From an uncultured Eubacteriales bacterium (lineage in GTDB: Bacteria; Bacillota; Clostridia; Peptostreptococcales; Anaerovoracaceae): DNA of 64,000 nucleotides. Numbering within the stretch: the first letter of the stretch is position 1; each line of letters opens with the position of its first letter. The notes under the pieces were generated by a model that saw nothing but the letters and a program-made list of their open reading frames with translations, did not search any database and was not told the DNA's origin. The translations under genes were made by a program, and so were the position numbers. Location of the stretch: contig CACYLW010000005.1 in NCBI GenBank assembly GCA_902775345.1, positions 1-64,000 on the forward strand. The letters run 5' to 3'. This document shows, piece after piece, positions 17,700 to 26,900 of this stretch.

Positions 17700-18494
17700 A
17701 TGTGGGACCGAAAGGAACTGAAAGCAAAGGGAAAAGCGGCTTATAATGCCAATAAGATAGCCTGCATAATCGCGGCGCTCATACTGATGATAGCCGGCGG
17801 GATAGGAAGCGGATCTACGGCTTCGCCATCTGTTACGACGAGACATTACCTGAACGGCAGCGATCAGGCGGTGGAATCATATGAGGATTCTCAGGACGGA
17901 GAAGACGCAGTTACGATAGAGGTCAACGGAGAGGATGTCAACATGGGCGAACTGAAAAACAACGTCGCTCCGGTGGCCATATTCTCGTCTGTTGTCTTTT
18001 ATCTGGCCCTTATTGCCGGTACAGTAGGACTGATGGTAGTGGCACTCGTGCTTAACCCTCTGCATGTTGGCGCACGGAAATTCTTCATACAGAATGCGTC
18101 AGATCCTGAGACGAAAGTTGACGGCCTGAATGTCGGCTCCGCGTTCGGAAGAAGCTACAGGGACATAGTGCTAGCCATGTTCAGCACTCAGATGATCAAC
18201 CTGCTGTGGATCTTTCTCCTCATCGTTCCGGGCATATACAAGGCGTACTGCTGGAGACTTGTTCCGTTCATCATAGCCGATGACCCCGGTATCTCGGGTA
18301 AGGAGGCCAGGAATAAGTCCGCTGCCATGATGAACGGCAGCAAGTGGGCATCATTTGTACTCGACCTTTCCTTTATCGGGTGGAAGCTGGTCGGAGCGGT
18401 CACGTTCGGGATCGTCAATATAGTATTCACGAATCCATATGAAGCTGCGACTGATGCCGAACTTTATCTGGCTCTCAAAGACGGGGCTGAGTAA
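17700..18494 (+). CDS. DUF975 integral membrane protein
   Basis: 264 residues. The start at 17700 (MWDRKELKAKGKAAYN) is chosen over ATG 17682 because GAAAGGA lies between the two and DUF975 proteins typically begin MW.RKELK. Five or so hydrophobic segments with the family signature around LLIVPGIYKAYCW and ISGKEARNKSAAMMNG. The family is widespread in Clostridia; its function is unknown. Confidence 0.87.
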   Translation: MWDRKELKAKGKAAYNANKIACIIAALILMIAGGIGSGSTASPSVTTRHYLNGSDQAVESYEDSQDGEDAVTIEVNGEDVNMGELKNNVAPVAIFSSVVFYLALIAGTVGLMVVALVLNPLHVGARKFFIQNASDPETKVDGLNVGSAFGRSYRDIVLAMFSTQMINLLWIFLLIVPGIYKAYCWRLVPFIIADDPGISGKEARNKSAAMMNGSKWASFVLDLSFIGWKLVGAVTFGIVNIVFTNPYEAATDAELYLALKDGAE

Positions 18495-18512
18495 AAGGAC
18501 AAGGGATAATCA

Positions 18513-18791
18513 ATGAACAACAAAACATTTTTAACTGTAATAAAACTGATACCGGTGATCTCGGCCGCCGTATCTTTCATACTCATATTCGGATCTTACA
18601 GCGCGGCGTGGATCAGCAAGGTGTCGGGAGTGACGGTTATTCTTGCTTTTCTGGGCTTTGCGTTTTTCTTCATCGGACGCAGGTCCGCGAAGGATGATAG
18701 GATCATAAAGATACTTGGCATACTGGACATTTTTTCAACGGTATCTATAGTCGTGCTTTATGCGCTGGCTGTCTTCAGTTTCGGATTATAA
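18513..18791 (+). CDS. small hypothetical membrane protein
   Basis: 92 residues with three predicted membrane segments (about 10-27, 34-52, 66-90) and a central basic loop (GRRSAKDDR). No family recognised. The ribosome binding site is weak (AAGGACAAGGG). It sits 18 bases after the DUF975 gene and 10 bases before the next gene, consistent with one operon. Confidence 0.65.
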   Translation: MNNKTFLTVIKLIPVISAAVSFILIFGSYSAAWISKVSGVTVILAFLGFAFFFIGRRSAKDDRIIKILGILDIFSTVSIVVLYALAVFSFGL

Positions 18792-18801
18792 GGAATAACA
18801 T

Positions 18802-19971
18802 ATGCAGCTGGATTTTCATTATTATGCGACATATTGCGCAGCGGTCATCGCAGGTTACACTCATGATGAGAGCCTGCGAATCGCTTATAGTGACCAGTTT
18901 ACGGACTGCTGCTCAAGGACCCTTCTGCAGAAGCTGAACGGTCCGCTCAGTGCTGCGACCACTCAGCTGCAGCTTGAGCTGATGGACGCGCGTACTGATC
19001 CGACAGGTCTGCAGGATATCACGAGGATATGGGCTTCGTTCCACTTCCTTCCGGGGGATCTTAACGCAAAGGCAGGGAGATTCTGCGGCAGAAGATACCT
19101 GCATAAATACAGGCTCATCTGCAATACGAACAGCGAGCTTCTCAAGGACACAGTAGAACTGGCGCGGGGCAGAAGCCTGCAGGCTGCGGGTCTGGCGATG
19201 CACGTGCTTTCCGATACATGGGCGCACCGCTATTTTGCCGGAACACCTACACTTGTTATCAACAATGTGAATTATTACTTCTACGAACTCGTGCCTGACG
19301 GCGACGGCTTCAGGGAGGTTCAGATAAGATTCAACCACGATCCGGGCAGCACTGACGATCCTGAAAAGGGTGTATATACAAACAGCCTTTATCAGAGTTA
19401 TGAGAATTCGATAATGAATCTGGGGCACGGCCGGGCAGGACACTTCCCGGACTATGGATTTGCCCGCTACAAATACCTCCCGGCGTGGGGCGGCTATAAG
19501 GAAATACTGAAGGATAACCCTTCTGACTATTATCATGCCTTCTGTCAGATGACATTTGCTCTCAGATGTCTCAGGACCGGTGAGGAGTTCGAGACCGGCG
19601 TCTATGACTTTGATGCGGTCAGACCGTGGGAGGATGACATAAAGAGCCTGCTCGAAAAGCGCCAGATAAATGCATCGGCAGACTGGAAGGCTCTTGCGGA
19701 AAGGATATCCGGCTGTGAAATCGAAGACTTTGATATTGATAAGTATCAGAACGAATACATGACTGCTGACGAAGAATCCAGGGACGGCACGTTTCTCGGC
19801 AGGTTCATTATTGCCGCGCTTGCGCAGAAGAGCATGGTGACGAACCGGATCTTCACGTCGGGGAACCCGATAGCAGGCGTTTCCGTTGACTTTGAAAAAC
19901 AGGGCTTCAGCGGGATAAAGGATTTCCAGAAGCTCGCGAAGGAATACGGGAGGAGGCAGATCGATGTCTAG
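18802..19971 (+). CDS. DUF6765-like protein (phospholipase C/HD-like helical fold suspected)
   Basis: 389 residues. It begins MQLDFHYYATYCAA and contains HVLSDTWAHRYFAGTP near residue 134. Conserved His/Asp residues spaced this way suggest a metal site, as in zinc-dependent phospholipase C-like or HD-like proteins. I believe it belongs to the family labelled DUF6765, but this rests on recall. No signal peptide. Its last 8 bases overlap the next gene, indicating translational coupling. Confidence 0.65.
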   Translation: MQLDFHYYATYCAAVIAGYTHDESLRIAYSDQFTDCCSRTLLQKLNGPLSAATTQLQLELMDARTDPTGLQDITRIWASFHFLPGDLNAKAGRFCGRRYLHKYRLICNTNSELLKDTVELARGRSLQAAGLAMHVLSDTWAHRYFAGTPTLVINNVNYYFYELVPDGDGFREVQIRFNHDPGSTDDPEKGVYTNSLYQSYENSIMNLGHGRAGHFPDYGFARYKYLPAWGGYKEILKDNPSDYYHAFCQMTFALRCLRTGEEFETGVYDFDAVRPWEDDIKSLLEKRQINASADWKALAERISGCEIEDFDIDKYQNEYMTADEESRDGTFLGRFIIAALAQKSMVTNRIFTSGNPIAGVSVDFEKQGFSGIKDFQKLAKEYGRRQIDV

Positions 19972-20506
19972 ATTCGGAAGGATACTGAACGCGATAGGTT
20001 CCCTGTTCATGATAGCCGTAGCTGTTATCATGTTCTTTATGGATGCTGAACACGGGCTGAAATTAGTACTGCTGATCATACAGACGGGTGTTACCCTGAG
20101 GGGACTGCAGGCTGTTATCTATTACTTTTCCATGGCCAGGCATATGGTAGGCGGAATGAACGTGCTTTTCAGGGGAATGATCTTTCTTGACCTGGGCGTA
20201 CTTGCGGGCACGATATTTGAGCATCCGGCGGTATATACCCTTATATACATTTCAGCTCTGCATATTTTCACCGGAGTTGTATCCTCGCTGAGGGCAAATG
20301 AATCCAGACGGATAGGGACGTCCTGGAGACTGAAAATGACATATGGCATAACGAACATACTGCTCGCGGTAGTCGTTCTGACATGCGGTATCGCATTCGG
20401 CAGGCTCGGGATCGCGGTCTGGGTATACAGCATAGGACTTATTTATTCTTCAGTCCTGAACATAGCTTCGTCGTTCAGGCAGACTAAGATAGTATATATC
20501 CAGTAG
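19964..20506 (+). CDS. DUF308/HdeD-like membrane protein
   Basis: 180 residues with six hydrophobic segments in three hairpins and short loops, the pattern of HdeD-like (DUF308) proteins. The assignment is by topology and general resemblance, not by a sharp motif. The start ATG lies inside the end of the preceding gene (overlap of 8 bases), after GGGAGGAGG. Confidence 0.62.
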   Translation: MSRFGRILNAIGSLFMIAVAVIMFFMDAEHGLKLVLLIIQTGVTLRGLQAVIYYFSMARHMVGGMNVLFRGMIFLDLGVLAGTIFEHPAVYTLIYISALHIFTGVVSSLRANESRRIGTSWRLKMTYGITNILLAVVVLTCGIAFGRLGIAVWVYSIGLIYSSVLNIASSFRQTKIVYIQ

Positions 20507-20525
20507 GGTCAATAATCAGAAAATC

Positions 20526-21662
20526 ATGGCGGACATATTCGGTTATCTTAAAAGAAGAGGCGGCATATCTTTTGCGGAGGATCCGTTCAACGAGGTGGAC
20601 AATCTTGTCCTCGCTGTATTGTCGTATACGGATCTCAACGGCATAGTGGACGACAGTTTCAATAAGGTCGACCTTGAGACGGCAGACCGGGAATACTTTG
20701 AAAAGCATTCCCGGAGAAAGGCAAGGAAAAGCATCTTTCATTTCGTCCGGGCGCCGCTGCTCATGGACTACATGCTGAAAGGCGGGCGCTTCCGCGATAC
20801 ACTGCTTACCAAATACGTGGACATAGTCAACAGTGACAAGGACATGCAGATGGCGGCAGTGACATTTCTGCTGAGCGACGGCAGCGCGTATGTAGCCTTC
20901 AGAGGAACCGACACTACGGTCACCGGGTGGAAGGAAGACTTCAAGATGAGCTACCTGCCTGAAACGGAAGGACAGCTGAGCGCAGTGCGCTATCTGAATG
21001 AGGTCGGTAAGGAGATACCGGGACCGATACGGGTCGGAGGGCATTCGAAGGGCGGTAATTTCGCCGTATACGCCGCAGCCTTCTGTGACAGGGAGATACA
21101 GGACCGCATAATTACCGTGTACACTAATGATGGCCCGGGCTTCCGCAGCGAGGTGATGGAGCGTGATGCGTATAAGCGCATACTTCCAAAGGTGGTAAGC
21201 ATAATTCCGGATACTTCTGTCGTCGGCATGCTGCTTACCAGCAACGTTGGACCCATAGTAGTAAAAAGCAAAGATATAGGACTTATGCAGCATGACGCCA
21301 TGACGTGGATGATAAGGCGGAACAGATTCATGCAGACGAAACAGTCCGCAGCCGGATCATTCATCAGCAGCTCACAGAAAGAATGGCTCAGCAATTTAGA
21401 CGACGAATCGAGAGAGATGTTCGTAAACACGCTGTTTTCTTTCTTTGAAGCGACCGGCATGTCCACCTTCGGCGAGATCATAGTCAACGGGCGGACATCA
21501 ACAAAAAAGATGCTGGTTACAATGAAGAACCTGCCTAAGGAAAAACAGGCAGTAATGGTATCTGTCATGGGAGGGCTGCTGCAGAGCAGCAGGCACGTGG
21601 CTGCAGGACGTATCAGAATAATCAGAAACAGGTACCGGAGAACTGACAGACGGAAGAAATAA
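20526..21662 (+). CDS. DUF2974 (Mbeg1-like) alpha/beta hydrolase, copy B
   Basis: 378 residues, a clear paralogue of the protein at 14751-15854: both share DPFNEVDNLVL near the start, WKEDFKMSY, the elbow GGHSKGGNFAVYA and YTNDGPGF. The C-terminus differs, ending in a basic tail (RIRIIRNRYRRTDRRKK). There is no signal peptide. Weak ribosome binding site (AGGGTCAATAATCAGAAA). It is the last gene of the run and is followed by a strong terminator. Confidence 0.87.
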   Translation: MADIFGYLKRRGGISFAEDPFNEVDNLVLAVLSYTDLNGIVDDSFNKVDLETADREYFEKHSRRKARKSIFHFVRAPLLMDYMLKGGRFRDTLLTKYVDIVNSDKDMQMAAVTFLLSDGSAYVAFRGTDTTVTGWKEDFKMSYLPETEGQLSAVRYLNEVGKEIPGPIRVGGHSKGGNFAVYAAAFCDREIQDRIITVYTNDGPGFRSEVMERDAYKRILPKVVSIIPDTSVVGMLLTSNVGPIVVKSKDIGLMQHDAMTWMIRRNRFMQTKQSAAGSFISSSQKEWLSNLDDESREMFVNTLFSFFEATGMSTFGEIIVNGRTSTKKMLVTMKNLPKEKQAVMVSVMGGLLQSSRHVAAGRIRIIRNRYRRTDRRKK

Positions 21663-21686
21663 ATGACAATACTGTCAAACAAAAAC

Positions 21687-21727
21687 AGACCCGCTTGAAT
21701 GCGTTGATTCAAGCGGGTCTTTCGTTT
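21687..21727 (+). terminator. strong intrinsic terminator after DUF2974 copy B
   Basis: 14-bp perfect stem (21687-21700 / 21707-21720), 6-nt loop, then TTCGTTT. Confidence 0.88.
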
Positions 21728-21852
21728 GATCATGCAGCAAAAAGCCGGCAGATAATAATTGTTATCGAGGCTAAACTATGTAGGTTTACAAACGAAGTGT
21801 GATTGAATACATCTGAAACCGGTAATAAAACAGGCGAAGAAAAAGTGGTTGT

Positions 21853-23763
21853 ATGAGCAGCTGGATGAAAAAACAGACAAATAGATTTAAAAGATTGTTC
21901 CGGGGAGGACTCCAGGGCAAAGTTTTCAGGCTGTGCCTTGTTGTTATTGCTGCAGCGATATGTTTGTTTGTTGTTATCGACATGATCCAGCTTCAGTTAC
22001 TGTGGAAGACAGAGCGTGAAAACAGCGCTGCGGAGGCAGAAGCGATCAGGGAGCAGTCTTCGGATTCGCTGGAAAAGAGCACGGAAGCAAACCTTACGCA
22101 AACAGCAATACAGGCTGCGGATAATACTGACTGGGAACTGAATATACTTCGTCACGATACTGCTGTTCTTGCAGAACAGACTGAGAAGATCCTCAGGGAA
22201 CCGTGGAGATACTCCGAATATGATATATCTCCTCCGAAAAAAGAGAACGGGGGCAAATATACCCTTCAGTTCCTGACCTCCGATGATGCGGATGTTTCAG
22301 ATGAAGACCTGAAGCTGGCTCGCAGACTTGCCGGTCTTGGACATCTGATGGAGGCGATGATAGCGGACAATGAATACCATACACAGGATATGGCGATAAA
22401 TCTTCCTAACGGCATAACGCTCCTGATGGATTCCTGCTCCGATCAGAAGTTTGATGACAACGGCAATGTGGTGTCTCTTGACGCAAAAGAGCGTCCCTGG
22501 TGGAAGGGAGCGGTTGAAACCGGAGATATATATTTTGCTCCTGTCAATTTCAGTGCAACAAACAAGACCGCAGAGTTCGAGATCGGTATACCGATCTATA
22601 TTGACGGAGAGCTTGCTGCTGTGGTGGAGGCTGCCATGCAGCTTGAAACACTGCAGGAGATCGTTTCAAAGGTTACTTATGGAGAAAACGGTTTTTCTGT
22701 CATAGTCAGCGGTGACAGACAGGTGATCTATTCGCCGAGAAAAGAAGGCGACCTGAAAATGGATGGCGTCTATTCCACCGACATCCGCAATTCCGGCAAC
22801 AAAGAACTTACCGGGATCGTCGAAACAGCCCTGAAAGGTGAAACCGGCTATACACAGGTGAAGATCGACGGTGAGGACTATTATGTCGCGTATGCACCGA
22901 TGGACACCGTCAACTGGACCGAGATGATGTTTGTCAGCAAGAACGAACTCGAGGCGCCGACCAATGCCCTGCTCCGAAGGATGGATGAGACAGCTCAGGC
23001 TGCTTTCTCGCATTATCAGAGCAATTATATGTTTATATTGCTGGTATCATCGCTGCTTATGTTCATTTTAGTGTGGGCCACTGCTGTTCTGGCACGGACG
23101 ATGTCGCTCCGGCTTACCGGTCCGATCAACCATATGATAGCGACTTTGGGTAATATAACGAAAGAAAGTTTTTCTTTCGAGATGGAAGACACCTATCGCA
23201 CGGGGGATGAGATCGAGGTGCTTGCGGAGACGTTTGATGAACTGTCAGAAAGGACACGCCGGTACATTCAGGAGATCACCGAGATCACTGCGGAAAAAGA
23301 GAGGATCGGCGCGGAACTGGATGTGGCGACCCGTATTCAGGAGGACATGCTTCCAAACGACTTTCCGGCATTCCCTGACATGGATGAATTTGAGCTCTAT
23401 GCGAGCATGACACCTGCCAGGGAAGTCGGAGGAGATTTCTACGATTTCTTCCTGGTCGATGATGATCATCTGGCACTTGCCGCCATGGAGGGGATATCTT
23501 TCCGCGAGCACGAATTCCGGCTCGATCCGGGAGACTACCTCTTTGTATATACTGATGGCGTGCCGGAAGCGACGAATAAAAACGGGAAACTGTTTGGTAC
23601 GGAACGGATGGTGCAGGCGCTGAACGAAAAAGAAGATGCTGCTCCGGATGAGCTGCTTCCGCATGTCAAGACGCGGGTGGACGAGTTTGTGGGTGATGCG
23701 CCGCAGTTCGATGACCTGACCATGCTGGGCATAAAATGGTTAGGTAAAACCGGGATAAACTAA
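21853..23763 (+). CDS. dCache-HAMP sensor with SpoIIE/RsbU-type phosphatase domain lacking its core
   Basis: 636 residues. Membrane helix at about 20-40, an extracytoplasmic double-Cache sensor (about 45-375, including RPWWKGAVETGDIYFAP), a second helix at about 390-415, HAMP (about 415-470), a coiled linker and a PP2C-like domain. The PP2C part starts normally (VATRIQEDMLP, GGDFYDFF at about 526) and ends normally (LFVYTDGVPEATN, PQFDDLTML), but jumps from DDDHLALA straight to AMEGISF at about residue 543. The usual 80-90 residues between, which carry the metal-binding D.SGKG motif, are absent while the frame is kept. Enzyme activity is therefore unlikely. No good ribosome binding site precedes the ATG. 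Confidence 0.85.
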   Translation: MSSWMKKQTNRFKRLFRGGLQGKVFRLCLVVIAAAICLFVVIDMIQLQLLWKTERENSAAEAEAIREQSSDSLEKSTEANLTQTAIQAADNTDWELNILRHDTAVLAEQTEKILREPWRYSEYDISPPKKENGGKYTLQFLTSDDADVSDEDLKLARRLAGLGHLMEAMIADNEYHTQDMAINLPNGITLLMDSCSDQKFDDNGNVVSLDAKERPWWKGAVETGDIYFAPVNFSATNKTAEFEIGIPIYIDGELAAVVEAAMQLETLQEIVSKVTYGENGFSVIVSGDRQVIYSPRKEGDLKMDGVYSTDIRNSGNKELTGIVETALKGETGYTQVKIDGEDYYVAYAPMDTVNWTEMMFVSKNELEAPTNALLRRMDETAQAAFSHYQSNYMFILLVSSLLMFILVWATAVLARTMSLRLTGPINHMIATLGNITKESFSFEMEDTYRTGDEIEVLAETFDELSERTRRYIQEITEITAEKERIGAELDVATRIQEDMLPNDFPAFPDMDEFELYASMTPAREVGGDFYDFFLVDDDHLALAAMEGISFREHEFRLDPGDYLFVYTDGVPEATNKNGKLFGTERMVQALNEKEDAAPDELLPHVKTRVDEFVGDAPQFDDLTMLGIKWLGKTGIN

Positions 23764-23780
23764 AACGGAGAACGGGAATG

Positions 23781-23814
23781 AGAGCGTTACATAGAAGTAA
23801 CGCTCTTTTGTTTT
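23781..23814 (+). terminator. intrinsic terminator after sensor gene
   Basis: 10-bp stem AGAGCGTTAC/GTAACGCTCT (23781-23790 / 23797-23806), 6-nt loop, then TTTGTTTT. Confidence 0.87.
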
Positions 23815-23924
23815 GCCATACGGAAAATGTATCGTACCACCAATGATATACGAATGATAAACAGAGCCGAAACAGAGTTAATATGAAATATAAGGCATTA
23901 AAACATTAAGGGAGACTGGCAGAT

Positions 23925-26900
23925 ATGAAAAACCGTGAATTGCTGCGGCAGGAACTTACAAGATCCTATTGTGACATGGGATGGCTCAGACTTACCGGAG
24001 CAAGCAAAAATGAAGTAATGGATTCTGTATGGGTACTCGCTGCGGCTGCCGACAGCCTTATTGAGCGTGCAGATGAAAACGGAAGGATCGATTCAAAGGA
24101 TATCCTTGAGGTGTGGAGCAGAACTGCAGGAAATTTTTTCGACAGTACAGACTGCAGTGAGCCGGATGAAGGCTGGCTGATGCATTTATATGCCTGGCTT
24201 CGAAATAAACTCTTTCCTCATCTTGAAGCGCCTGCAGACAGTAGGAAGTATGAGCTGAAGAGGCTTAATCTTCTGAGATTCATGCGTGGTGTATATGAGT
24301 ATGAAAGGAAGTGCTGTCCCTTTGATCCGACCAGAGATATAGATCTTCTGTCTGATGAGGAGATAAATAACAACGGCTTCATGCGTGAATATCTGAAAAT
24401 GAAGAAACTTGTCGATGAGTTCTTTGTATATGAGTTCATGCGTATAGGAGCTGAGATCACGCCGTTCAATACACTCGGGCATATCAGCGGAGTGCATTAC
24501 ACAGCTATGTATGTGGCAAGACAGCTTCACAGATCAGGCATCCCGGTGGATCTCGGACTGATCTCTGCAGCTGCAGCCAGCCATGACATCGGCAAATACG
24601 GGTGCCGTAAGCATGAGGAGAGAAGGGTCCCTTACCTCCACTATTATTATACAGACCGCTGTCTGGCACAGTTTGGCCTGACCAGGGTTGCTCATATTGC
24701 TGCCAATCATTCCACATGGGATCTTGAGCTGGACAATCTTTCTGTCGAATCGCTTCTGTTGATATATGCTGATTTCAGGACTAAGAGTACACGTGATGCC
24801 GGAAAGGAGATCATCCATTTCTATACGCTTGATGAGGCGTTTGAAGTAATACTCAACAAGCTTGACAACGTAGATGAAGCAAAGCGTCACAGATATGAAA
24901 GGGTATACAGAAAACTCAAAGACTTTGAAGGTTACATGACAGAGCACGGCGTAAGCACTGTTATTGAGGATCTTGCTGAAAGTTATCCCCGTGAGTATGG
25001 CGGCGAGATCACCCCTGTAAAGCGTGAGACTGCATTTTTGCCCGGAGACGAAATTGTCCGTCAGCTGTCATACAGAGCTATAGATCACAACATCAGAGTC
25101 ATGAGCAGATTCGGTGATGACAGACAGTTCGGAAGCCTTCTTGAATCTGCGCGCAGTGAACCCGACTCGAAAAATGTCCGTACATATATAAATATACTTA
25201 AACGGTATTCCACTTATATGACAGACGGGCAGAAGGGCATGACCCTGAGATTCCTGTATGAAATGCTGGCGCATCATGAAAGCGATATACGTGAGCAGGC
25301 AGCTGATGCGATGGGATACATAGTGGCGAGATACCGGAAAGAATACAAAAAAGAACTGCCTGCCGATATACCTGTTCCGGATGATAATGTGACTAATCTG
25401 AGTATGTTCAGGCAGTACATCGAACTGCTGCTCAATCCTGATCATAAATATACTGACATACACCGCAAGTGGATATCTGACTGCACGGACTACTTTGTGC
25501 GTTCAGTCGTGGACAACTGCCGGGCGTCCTGCAGGCACAAGTATCTGGATATCCTTACAGAGCATTTCTCGCTTGATAATTGTGACGAAGAGAGGCTGAC
25601 TGTCCTTATGATAACCGCCTTGAGCATCGACCGGGAGAAGCGCAGTCCGGAGTTTTCTGATGCTGTCAGAGAATTCTGCGGCGAAGCGGCCGGACGGTTC
25701 GGAAAAGGTGCTGATCTGCTTACACTGGAAGCCGGGAGGGCGTACGATATTCCGGGCAGCGGGGAATACGAGACAGAGAAGAGAAGGTTGCTGGGCATAG
25801 GCGAAGGCATGCTTACAGATGAGCAGCTGTCGTCGCTGTTCCTTGATGATCTTAAGCTGCATATACCATGGGCTGTCAAAGCTGCAAATATCTCAGTATT
25901 GAGACAGACGGCACTGTGCAATCCCGGGCACGGCACGCTGATGCAGATAGCAACTCATTATTCCAACATGATAAAGGTAAGTGAAACAGTAACAGTGCGT
26001 AAGGCGGCAGGTGAAGCGCTTCTGGAGATCGTAAAGAAGATGAGCCCCGACCAGATAAATGAACTTGTTATTGAGTTGTTTAATGGGCTGGAGATAGAGG
26101 ATTATCAGTTTTCGGGTTATATTCCGGACTATCTCGGTGCCGTCATGCTGTATCTGCCTCCCGGAGAACTCGACGAGACTATCGGAGAATTTGAGAGATT
26201 GTTCAATTCGGGAAGTGAAAGGACGGCAGCGGCTGCCCTTGATACTATCGCTGTTCTGACAGAGAACTACGGATCCTACGGATTTGAAGAAAGCACAGAC
26301 TCAAGGATCAGAAGAAGAGACAGGATGCTCGGATTGCTGATGAAAGGATGTGCATATTACAAAAAAAGCATTGCCAGAGAAGCTGTCATGACTACCTCAG
26401 AGCATATTTTTGAAAGCAGCAGGCTTTCTTCGGATGAAAAGGCAGAAATAGCAGCCGTATGCTTCAAGAGGATCCTTTCATTCCTGCCTGATGCTTCCGG
26501 ATCTGATGAGCTGGATTTCTACAACAATGCCTCGGCGCTGGGCCATATTTACAGTTTTATATCGGAATACAGAACAGAAAACAGGGAGATGGAGGTCAGA
26601 CCGGAAAGACCGGCAGCTTTCTTCCCGGGAACATTTGACCCTTTCAGCCTCGGACACAAAGCGATCGCAACGACGATACGGGATATGGGGTTCGATGTAT
26701 ATCTGGCTATTGACGAATTTTCGTGGTCAAAGAAGACACTGCCGCACATGGTGCGGAGGAATATCCTTGCCATGTCTGCCGCCGATGAGGAGGGCTTGTA
26801 CATATTCCCTGACGATATTTCCGTGAACATAGCTAATCCTGCTGACCTCGGACATCTGCGGGCGCTTTTCGGCGGAAGGGAGCTCTATATTGCAGTAGGA

